DNA from: Gautieria morchelliformis
Taxonomy: Eukaryota > Basidiomycota > Agaricomycetes > Gomphales > Gomphaceae
Assembly: GCA_015179125.1 (NCBI GenBank)
Contig: WHVA01000239.1
Coordinates: 1-64,000 of the forward strand
Direction: 5' to 3'
DNA: 64,000 nucleotides
A program made the translations under genes and the position numbers. Within the stretch, counting starts at the first letter, position 1, and every line of letters begins with the position of its first letter. This document shows, piece by piece, positions 55,901 to 64,000 of this stretch. Below the pieces are notes generated by a model. It did not search any database. It was given only the letters and a program-made list of their open reading frames with translations, and was not told the DNA's origin.

Positions 55901-57456
55901 GAGTTTTTCAAGACTAATCTACTCTACTGGCTAGAAGTTTTGAGTTTGATCAAGAAGGTATTCGATGCATCAGCAGCGCTGTCGTCAATAATGGACTGGA
56001 GTGAGGTGAGTGCCCAAGTTGTTTTGAGCTCCGACGTGAGTCTAATAAACTTCAGGATAATGACATTACAGCATTCGTAACGGATACCCGCAATTTTGTA
56101 GGTGCGTTTGGGAATGTAATCTCTCAAAGTGCTCCCCATCTCTATTTGTCGGCACTCCCATTTGCACCTGAGAGGTCGAAAGTATGCGAGACTTACCTAC
56201 CACAATTTCCACGACTACTCCGCGTCGAGACCGGGAAAGCGACGACGTGGCTACCTATTCAAACCGTTCTGGTAGGCCACACGGACTTTGTCAAGTCGGT
56301 GGCATTTTCGCAGGATGGCAAGCGCATCGTCTCCGGGTCTTATGACCACACGATCCGTGTGTGGAATGCAGACACCGGGGCGCTCATTTCAGCACCATTC
56401 GAAGGCCACACCAGCTACGTCGCCTCGGTGGCATTCTCGCAGGACGGCAAGCGCATCGTCTCCGGGTCTTATGACAAGACGATCCGTGTGTGGAATGCAG
56501 ACACCGGGGAGGCCATTTCCGCACCATTCGAAGGCCACACCCACGTTGTCACGTCGGTGGCGTTCTCGCACGACGGCAAGCGCATCGTCTCCGGGTCTTA
56601 TGACAAGACGATCCGTGTGTGGAACGCAGACACCGGGGAGATGATATCAGCACCACTCGAAGGCCACACCAGCTACGTCGCGTCGGTGGCGTTCTCGCAG
56701 GACAGCAAGCACATCGTGTCCGGGTCTAATGACAAGAAGATCCGTGTGTGGAATGCAGACACCGGGGAGATCATTTCAGCACCATTCGAAGGCCACACTG
56801 ACTGTGTCACGTCAGTGGCATTTTCGCATGACCGCAAGCGCATCGTCTCCGGGTCTCATGACAAGACGATCCGTGTGTGGAATGCAGACACGGGGGAGGT
56901 GATTTCAGCACCATTCGAAGGCCACACCCACGTTGTCACGTCGGTGGCGTTCTCGCACGACGGCAAGCGCATCGTCTCCGGGTCTGCTGACAACACGATC
57001 CGTGTGTGGAATGCAGACACCGGGGAGGTCATTTCAGCACCATTCGAAGGCCACACCGGCCCGGTCATGTCGGTGGCGTTCTCGCAGGACGGCAACCGCA
57101 TTATCTCCGGGTCTCATGACCTGACGATCCGCGTCTGGAATGCAGACACCGGGGAGGTCATTTCAGCACCATTCGAAGGCCACACCTACTGGGTCACGTC
57201 GGTGGCTTTCTCGCATGACGGCAAGAGCATCGTCTCCGGGTCTGATGACACCACGATCTGTGTATGGAATGCAGACACCGGGCAGGCCATTTCAGCACCA
57301 TTCGAAGGCCACACTGACTGGGTCACATCGGTGGCGTTTTCACAGGATGGCAAGCGCATCGTCTCTGGGTCTCGTGACAAGACGATCCGTGTGTGGAATG
57401 TGGAAGTCCCCACCGTGGGTTCGGGGCCACTCGCAGGTCAAGAAGATAGTCAGTAG
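52934..57456 (+). CDS. NLR-type receptor: C2 - NACHT - nine WD40 repeats
   Basis: A STAND NTPase of the fungal NLR class. Exons 53507-53811, 53875-53925, 53987-54182, 54232-54402, 54483-56005 and 56056-57456 join in one frame across canonical introns of 63, 61, 49, 80 and 50 bases: 1215 residues and a stop. Upstream exons add a C2-like domain (YYVKLFVDKDVKKTAV, ASWNETLYL, VLEINVYGHHIFTRDYYIG). The NACHT part has the entry motif KGCLPGTREKV, Walker A AGAGKSAIAHEVA, Walker B VIVIDAIDES, sensor VLITSRAED and the winged-helix-like LLHTSFRDFLTDRKRSG. WD40 repeats occupy 56275-57435. An in-frame TAA at 53281-53283 inside the C2 domain needs a very short (about 30-base) intron or is a real break; the first exon (ATG 52934) and its GTGACA donor are also uncertain. 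Expected role: cytosolic sensing in non-self recognition leading to a cell-death response, by analogy with Podospora HET-E/HET-D. Confidence 0.85.
56275..57435 (+). repeat. Nine tandem 129-bp WD40 units of high identity
   Basis: Each unit encodes 43 residues, beginning GHT and ending near SAPFE. Units start at 56275 and every 129 bp to 57307; the ninth diverges after VWNVE at the protein end. The units are nearly identical at the DNA level (shared GGCAAGCGCATCGTCTCCGG), apart from a few codons that vary from unit to unit. Confidence 0.97.
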
Positions 57457-59346
57457 CTGTCACCTTGATTTGTCTTATCATGGTGGCATATGCTGATATT
57501 CTTTGAACAGCCAAGTGTACTGGCTTTCAAAATGACTCACGGCTAAAAAATGGCTGGTTACTCAACTCATCCTCAGAACTTTTATTCTGGGTTCCATACT
57601 GGTCTCAGGCAGGTTTGTGGCGGCCGGCGAATACCGCTGTTATTGCGAAGGGGTTCACAAAACTTGATCTCAGCCGATTTGAGCATGGGACTTCATGGAT
57701 GCAATGCAGAAAGGCCGTGTGAGTTTCCCAGGGAAGAGACTCATTGATGCATAGATCTTGCATCTCTTGCTATCATATTGGTTTGACTTCCCATATTATA
57801 CCCTCCAATAGTCTGTCCTGCCAGATCAGGAAAAGGATTAGGACGCTAAAATAGTAGCTATGCATAAGTGTATGTGTGAACTATACTATTCTCTGTGGAT
57901 AGATACTGTCTGCGCTGTATATACTGCCTATAACGCACTATATAGGGTATACCACCTATGGGTGTTATGACCATGCCAATCCTGCCTTCTGATACTCAGT
58001 TTTGCTTCTTTCCAACATTGTTCCCCCCTGCCACTGCCCCCGCCCCGGCCCCACCCCTTGTTATATCTGTTGCCCAGACCCTTTGGACTTGACTCACAAT
58101 ACAGCAAGACCCTATGTCCAAAACATCAGGGGCCCGGTTTGTTTTGTTGTCAAATAGACTTCTATTCCTCTTGTTCTTTTTCCTGTTATTATTGACTCTA
58201 CCCTGCAACTTTGTAGTTCTTGTTCCAGATTAGATACTTACTCCATGTCTTACCTGACTCCTGCTGGCAGTGGAATATGCTTAGTACTTCCACATTACAT
58301 GTTGCTCCAGCTCTTTGTTTAAAACCCACTCATTATTGCATTCTATTCTGTGATCAGATAATTGACTTCAATACTTGACTCCTTCACATCATCTCCTGTT
58401 CTCAGCACAGTGATATACATTGCAGCTGTTGTCCTTTTAGATCCAAACTACGGGATTCTCAATATGTAACAATGGGATGATATATACAATATATACCATC
58501 CTAGATCCAGTATACCATAGATACCTGTATATCAGCCTAAGAGATCATGCGCAACCTATGATGTGGAAAACCCACTTCTAATGGTTTCTCTGAGTTTAAG
58601 TAACTACTATTAGTAGTGGGCCTCACACATGATTGCCGGCAACTGTAAGGGCAACTCCCCAAGACAGCAGAAATCATGCAGCCAGGCAGAGCACAATCCA
58701 AAGATCAATATATGACTACACAGGCAGCCTGTCCACTTGTGCAAGGTTCAAGCAGGAGTTCGGCCTAGCACAGCACTGCAGTCACTTGTGCCCAGGTGGA
58801 AAATATTTTGACCGAGCCTGGCCTGCGCAATCCCCACTTGAGTTGAGCACTGCGCCAGTCTCTCCTTTGTTCAGACGCCGGTTTGTGTCCAGGACAAATG
58901 GTCTCACCCAGCGCAGCTCAGCTCCTTGATCCCCTTCTATTAATAATGTTGTTTCCCCCCAAATATAGTTACCAAAATATATTTGTATTTATCATATCAT
59001 AATACAGATCACGTGACATTTGAACAAGTTCTGGTGATCTGCAGTCGCATATGCTAAATAACACACTTAAACACAATCACCGCCAACACCTTGCAGGAGC
59101 CTGCCATGGTGTGATCAGGTCAGTGCAAGACAAATTGGTAGCCTGACTGCATGTACCATGCCAGGGCCTAAGCCTGTAGCTGCTGCCACTGCCTGGGCGG
59201 CATGGGAGGTGATGTGTCCCTGAATGGCAGCATCATTAGGTGTGTCCCTCAGCAGCAGCACAATAGACCATGGCGCCAGAAGCAGTACACAGCGGCTACA
59301 GTGGGAGCTACATCCACTACAGTGAAACATCCAGACTGGTACAGTG
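57457..59346. other. About 1.9 kb without a supported gene
   Basis: Presumed 3' region of the NLR followed by sequence with TATAC/ATATA-rich stretches (about 57900-58520) and a C-rich run near 58026-58060. No coding domain, repeat shared within the window or RNA gene was recognised. Confidence 0.35.
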
Positions 59347-60139
59347 TGTCAAGATTGGTTTTTAGGCATTAATATCGTGTATTAGTGAACACAACGAATG
59401 CCCGAATAACTTGTGTGAATAAGTATGCTGTTCGGCAAATAGGTGAACCAATAAATGTTCACAAGATAAGAGGGTTGCCCGAACGGAGCTCACCCTATCT
59501 ACAGTCATAGCGAAATGGCCCATGGCACTTGATGATGTAACGTGCAAGGTGTCACGGAAGGGCTGTCTAAGTAGCCACAATCCCTTCGCCGGCGAAGGTG
59601 CTCCTTCTGAGCCCTTTGCCGACAGCACAGAAAATAGTTTGAAGGCTAAGGTAACGAAGATGAAGTATGAGAACTCACCAGTGATGCCTAAGTCCTCTTC
59701 TGGTCGAAGATAGAAATCTCCAAGAGAAGGCTCAAGACGATGATCACAGCAAGGTCAAGTTTGCACAAGATGGACGACGTATGATAATTGAACTGGAGAA
59801 TATACATGCGAATGTAAACTACTTATATCGAATGCTCGTAAGGTATCAGCGAATAGGAAATAGGCCGTTGTGAGTCAGGGTTGGATAGGGGTGCACAGTC
59901 ATGATACTAAGTAGATGGAATAAACATACAATAGAGTGAAGGAAGAATGCGAACACGAAACAACGGAGAGTAAAGGTGGCGAAGGCACTTATGTATGAAA
60001 CCATGTCTTGGGACCTGCATACATGCTACCCTGCATGGACTCTTCGTCTACTGCGTTGATCCCACACGACCTACAGAAGGGACGTCCTGCGAACACATTT
60101 TGGCCATATGAACACCCAAAGGGGTTGGATTAAGAAGAT

Positions 60140-61725
60140 TCTAGTGAAAGGTGTTTTAGTTATCTGGGCAGGGAATAGTGTTGCGCTCGGAACGAGGACT
60201 GGTGGAACTATACTACTGTATTGTAGTGTACAAATGGCTCTATAGCCTATGACTCCTAGGCTGGAGCGGCAGTGGGAGCGGCGAGAGACTAAAGCTGGGA
60301 GTAGCGCAGGAGCGGTCAATTGATATTGTCTAGTTATCTGAGCATACAAGGTAACGACTTTTATACTGGATGGGACACTACTAACTGGGAGATATGTAGT
60401 TCGGTGTGGAGCACTAAGGAATGTGCACGGGGGATCAGGTGGGAGATGGTGCGGGGATCGATCTCTGGGGTTATGCCCGGAGTGGAGTCAGATCATAGGG
60501 TAGTTATATACCTAATTGTACATGTATGTCATGACCGGTTTATTTCTCCTACCGCGTTACCTTCATGTTCCCCCTCGTCACTCCCTAGCATCTTCGTCAG
60601 AGTTCGCCGCACCTACCGACCACTCCTCCTCTACATCCACTCTACTCATCATTCGTCCCATCCTCCGAACCGCTATTCACTGCTCACGCATTTCGCCAGC
60701 AGGCACGCCATCAAATATGATCGATACCAGTCACCCGGCATGATGGTTCATCATTAGCCCCATCATCTTCTTAATCCAACCCCATTGGGTGTTCATATGG
60801 CCAAGGTGTGTTCGCAGGGCGTTCCTTCCATAGGTCGTGCGGGATCAACCCAGTAAACGAAGAGTCCGTGCAGGGTAGCATGTATGCGGGTCCCAAGACA
60901 TGGTTTTGTCCATAAGTGCTTTCGCCCCCTTTACTCTCCATCATTTCATGTTCGCATTCTTCCCTCACTCTATTGTATGTTTATTCCATCTCCTTAGTAT
61001 CATGACTGCACACCCCGATCCGGCCCTGACTCACGACGGCCTCTTTCCTATTCGCTAATACCTTGCGAGCATTCAATATAAGTATCTTACATTCGCATGT
61101 ACATTCCCCAGTTCAATTATCATACGTCGTCCATCTTGTGCAAACTTGACCTCGCTGTGATCATCGTCTTGAGCCTCTCCTTGAAGATTTCTATCTTCGA
61201 CCAGCCAAGGACTTAGGCATCACTGGTGAGTTCTCATACTTCATCTTTGTTACCTTAGCCTTTGAACTACTTTCTGTGCTGTTGGTGAAGGGCTCCTAAG
61301 GAGCACCTTCGCCAGCGAAGGGACCGTCGAAACTTAGACAGCCCTTCCGCAATATCTTGCACGTTGCATCGTCAAGTGCTGTGAGCTGTTTCGCTGTGAC
61401 TGTAGACAGGGCGAGCCCCGTTCGGGTAACCCCTTTGTTTCGTGAACATTCATCGGTTCACTTATTCGCCGAACGGCATACTTATTCGCACAAGTTATTC
61501 AGGCATTCGTTGTGTTCACTAATACACGATATTAACGCCTAAAAACCAATCTTGACAATGTACATACGATGGATCGGGTGATGGTCATGGGAATGGAGCG
61601 GGGAGATTGGTCCGAGTCGTGGGGTGAGAGTCGGACGAGAATGGGGGGTAGGGGAAGTCAGGCGAGGCGCGTGTACACTTGTGGTGTCGGTCCAGGCCTG
61701 TCAGCGCGTTTCGGGTTTCATAACA
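60140..61725. mobile_element. Unknown insertion (about 550 bp of its own) in LTR copy D, TSD AAGAT
   Basis: AAGAT occurs at 60135-60139 and again at 61726-61730, where the LTR resumes. The insertion is itself split by LTR copy E. Its own sequence is 60140-60526 plus 61563-61725. The ends, TCTAGTGAAA (from 60141 when the first T is skipped) and TGTTATGAAA in reverse complement, match at 7 of 10 positions, hinting at short inverted ends. No coding sequence was recognised. Confidence 0.7.
60527..61557 (+). mobile_element. Gypsy-type solo LTR, copy E (1031 bp), TSD ATGTA
   Basis: Complete copy from TGTCATGACC to TCTTGACA with ATGTA on both sides (60522-60526 and 61558-61562). It is the innermost and therefore youngest insertion of this nest. 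No internal retroelement region remains. Confidence 0.93.
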
Positions 61726-61973
61726 AAGATGAGAGGGTTAGTGATGAACCATCACTCCGGGTAAATGGTATCGATCATATTTGATGGCATGCCTCCTGGC
61801 GAAATGTGCAAGCAGCGAATAGCGGTTTGGAGAATGGGGTGAACAGCGAATAGGGTGGATGTAGAGGAGGAGTGGTCGGAGGGTGAGGCGAACTCTGGCG
61901 AAGATGCTAGGGAGTGATGAGGGGGCACATAGAGGCAGCGGGGTAAGAGAAATAGACAGGTCATGACACAGTG

Positions 61974-62390
61974 GTCGCTACACTGAGGCAGTTGGTTGAC
62001 ATGGCTGGCGTGATAAGCAGCTACAGCACAGCCAAGACAGAAGCTACAGCAAAGCAAGGGTGTGGCAGTGGGAGGCAGTGAAGGCATGGCATGACACAGC
62101 TGGAGGAACAAGCAGCTACAGCAGAGTGGCAAGACTCACACCACAGGTCCTCAGGGTCACTGGCGAGCTGCAGCACAGTATCCCAAGCCCCAGTCATGAC
62201 TAGGAGAAGTCAGTGTCGTTGACGACACATGTGGGTAGAATAGAGACTGCTTAACCAAACATGGACAAATGTCACAATGCGGGTGACTTCGAGGACTGGC
62301 AACATACACAGGTGGCCAGATAGGCATGGTGTCGACATTATAGACATGTTATATACACATTCTTTGCAACAGTTAGCATATTAATTCATG
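61974..62390. other. About 400 bp without a supported gene
   Basis: CAGCTACAG-rich phrases repeat loosely (62010-62125), similar to the sequence left of LTR copy D; without the LTR the two sides would be contiguous. No gene signal. Confidence 0.3.
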
Positions 62391-63360
62391 TTCAAAATGG
62401 CACTGAGGCCTTGGTGTTTGGCTGGCAATACATCGATGGTGTTTGTTGAGGTTTGCAGAGGGCCTGTGGACCCACTGTTCCATTGAAGGACAGTTATTTT
62501 GTTGGCATAGCTGGTCTGGTGTTTCCTTGGGGGAACATCTCAGCATCTCATTGGAGGGTTTCATCAATGTACCCCAGAAAACGTGTGAGTAGGTACTTGC
62601 CAAAGTCAATCAGATGCACTCTTTCCATTGGCCAACGGCCATGGCAATACCCCAGGCCTCCACAAGCCGGGAAAACCAGAGGTCAACACATGACCAATAG
62701 TCCTCCCCCTTTTTCACCCTTGCAACAGATGACTTCTTTCACTTTTTGCCATCCTTGTCTCTGATGCCAGTGCTTTCTTCGTCTTCAGGCTCCACTTCGA
62801 CTTGGTCAACCAGGTTGGGATTTTCATAGGTACAGCGGCCCTGGAGGGTGCTCAGTCAATCAGAATTGAGCTTGAGATGGAGCGCATGAACCAGGAGCGC
62901 ATTGTGCACACTATACAGTGGGTTCAGGTGGCTACCCAGCCCTCCAGTCTTGTATTTCACAGCACTTTCGAATGTGAAGGGAGCCAGACTCTGGGTCTTC
63001 CCTCCCAGGCAAGAGTCCTGGATCTGGTCCCAGGGGTCAGGTGGATACAGGGGAAAGTCTGACTACTTATATCGGCACGCCAGCCATTTCGGACCCTGGA
63101 GCATATGTGTCGTATGGTCCTGCCAATTACACGCTTGCAGGAGGGATTGCCAAAGACATTGGTAATTGCCAGTCGCTTCCAGTACTTGCGAATGACGGCC
63201 TGCAAGTGAACGGATGATGAGTTGGGGGCTCAACCATGTGAAGTTATGACATACCTCCATGTCCAAGAACAGTGTCACAGATGCCATCTGATGGCACTCA
63301 TAGATCTGGTCTTGGGCCACAAGCCGGATATCTTTGTCTTTATAGATTTGAACTTAATTT
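62391..63360 (-). CDS. Hypothetical protein gene fragment, likely multicopy mushroom family
   Basis: On the minus strand an exon reading KDIRLVAQDQIYECHQMASV and LFLDME joins, across a canonical intron (about 63200-63254), to AVIRKYWKRLAITNVFGN and SCKRVIGRTIRHICSRVRNG. Further down, GEDYWSCVDLWFSRLVEAWG and TYSHVFWGTLMKPSN could be later exons, with a stop between them in a simple reading. The first join is good evidence for a real gene; the complete structure is not resolved. I do not know its function. Confidence 0.4.
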
Positions 63361-63556
63361 GACTATATTTAATCTTTAATCCCAGGAACAATTATAGAAC
63401 TTAAATCTGATTTTTTTTTTCAGATTCAGAATGAAGATCTCTAATGATTCTTAAGTAATAAGAAGCATTGGCCCTGACGCTTGAGCCCACTACTGTCTCG
63501 CGTGAATCGCCCGACCACCAGGCACAGTCCAGCCTGTTCGTACGAAGTGTCACCCA

Positions 63557-63982
63557 ATGTTTCTATTGTTGGACAATGAAGGCGAAAATACCCCAACCCC
63601 AAAGAAGGCCAAAATGGAGCCTGGTCCGCAACAACCCCTTTCAGAGCGAGCTCGGAGCCCTTCGATAGAGGTGCTACCAGATGATCCACCATCTCCGCTG
63701 CGTGGAAAGGGACACATGAGCGCGCAGGTTGCTGAGGCAGAGCAAGGGTACCCTGAGCATGCCTTTGTCACAAATATATACACCACCCCTACAGCACCTC
63801 CCCACCCCAACCCACACTTCACACACACGCCCACACCAGCCACCCGATCCCCACCATCCCACACTTGCCTCCTCAGGTCCACATACATCCATAAAGCCCA
63901 CAAACACGTCATCCTGGAGAGCCACGGATCGGTGGTCAATACATCAAACCGCGGGTATGCCCCTGAACCCAAGTACATCTGA
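63557..63982 (+). CDS. Hypothetical Pro-rich open frame at window edge
   Basis: An open frame of 141 codons with a low-complexity Pro/Ser/Glu composition (SIEVLPDDPPSPLRGKG) and a possible nuclear signal (PKKAKMEP). No domain was recognised; part of the length may be intron or non-coding (the CACACACCC-rich stretch at 63780-63850). The gene, if real, may continue beyond the window. Confidence 0.3.
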   Translation: MFLLLDNEGENTPTPKKAKMEPGPQQPLSERARSPSIEVLPDDPPSPLRGKGHMSAQVAEAEQGYPEHAFVTNIYTTPTAPPHPNPHFTHTPTPATRSPPSHTCLLRSTYIHKAHKHVILESHGSVVNTSNRGYAPEPKYI

Positions 63983-64000
63983 TCCATGGAGTGGTATGAC

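Larger units (their letters stand above)
59347..61968 (-). mobile_element. Gypsy-type solo LTR, copy D, minus orientation, split by nested insertions, TSD CAGTG
   Basis: Its two parts, 59347-60139 and 61726-61968, together make one LTR in reverse orientation, from TGTCAAGATTGG to GGTCATGACA. CAGTG lies on both sides (59342-59346 and 61969-61973). The interruption begins after AAGAT at 60135-60139. Confidence 0.9.

Noticed and set aside
56389-57413. Minus-strand and out-of-frame open frames across the WD40 region
   Set aside because: They mirror the 129-bp periodicity of the WD40 units and have no independent support.

Overview
The window looks like a transposon-rich, gene-poor stretch of an Agaricomycete (mushroom-forming basidiomycete) nuclear genome. 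The evidence is the spliced gene structure (introns mostly 49-80 bases with GT...AG ends), fungal families such as a C2-NACHT-WD40 receptor, an alpha-kinase and an integrase-like gene expanded in mushrooms, and LTR, LINE and TIR elements in all stages of decay. There is no operon structure, no rRNA and no convincing functional tRNA. I could not identify the species.

Layout. 1-2.5 kb: a gypsy-type solo LTR (copy A) split by a copia-type solo LTR. 2.6-5.3 kb (minus): an alpha-kinase gene with a Cys-rich N-terminus. 6.06-6.41 kb (minus): a small TFB5-like gene. 6.65-8.24 kb (plus): an intact integrase-core gene. 9.9-11.3 kb (minus): fragments of two unrelated cellular genes, the ATG1 C-terminus and YME2, side by side. 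13.3-15.6 kb (plus): a small membrane protein gene and a basic nuclear-type protein gene. 16.5-21.1 kb: a TIR element holding a tRNA-like segment, a perfect 187-bp inverted repeat, an adenylate-forming-enzyme fragment, a 15-bp minisatellite and an SRPK kinase fragment. 21.1-31.8 kb: two decayed copia elements, two further copies of the gypsy-type LTR, a LINE ORF1 on the minus strand and smaller insertions. 31.8-33.3 kb (minus): a lineage-specific gene cut by an LTR. 34-40 kb and 43.7-49.4 kb: large diverged inverted duplications, with a coiled-coil protein gene and a Plavaka-like transposase fragment in the second. 49.2-52.6 kb (minus): a broken WDR24/RTC1-like gene. 52.9-57.5 kb (plus): the best gene of the window, a C2-NACHT-WD40 NLR whose exons join in frame. 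59.3-62 kb: a three-level nest of LTR insertions, each bounded by a perfect 5-bp target duplication. 62.4-64 kb: a hypothetical minus-strand gene and a plus-strand open frame.

The genes do not form a pathway. The strongest biological signal is the NLR, with nine nearly identical WD40 units that differ at a few recurrent positions, beside a record of repeated insertion, inverted duplication and capture of gene pieces. Exon joins were worked out by eye from splice signals and frame; similarity calls rest on family motifs recalled from knowledge, not on a database search.
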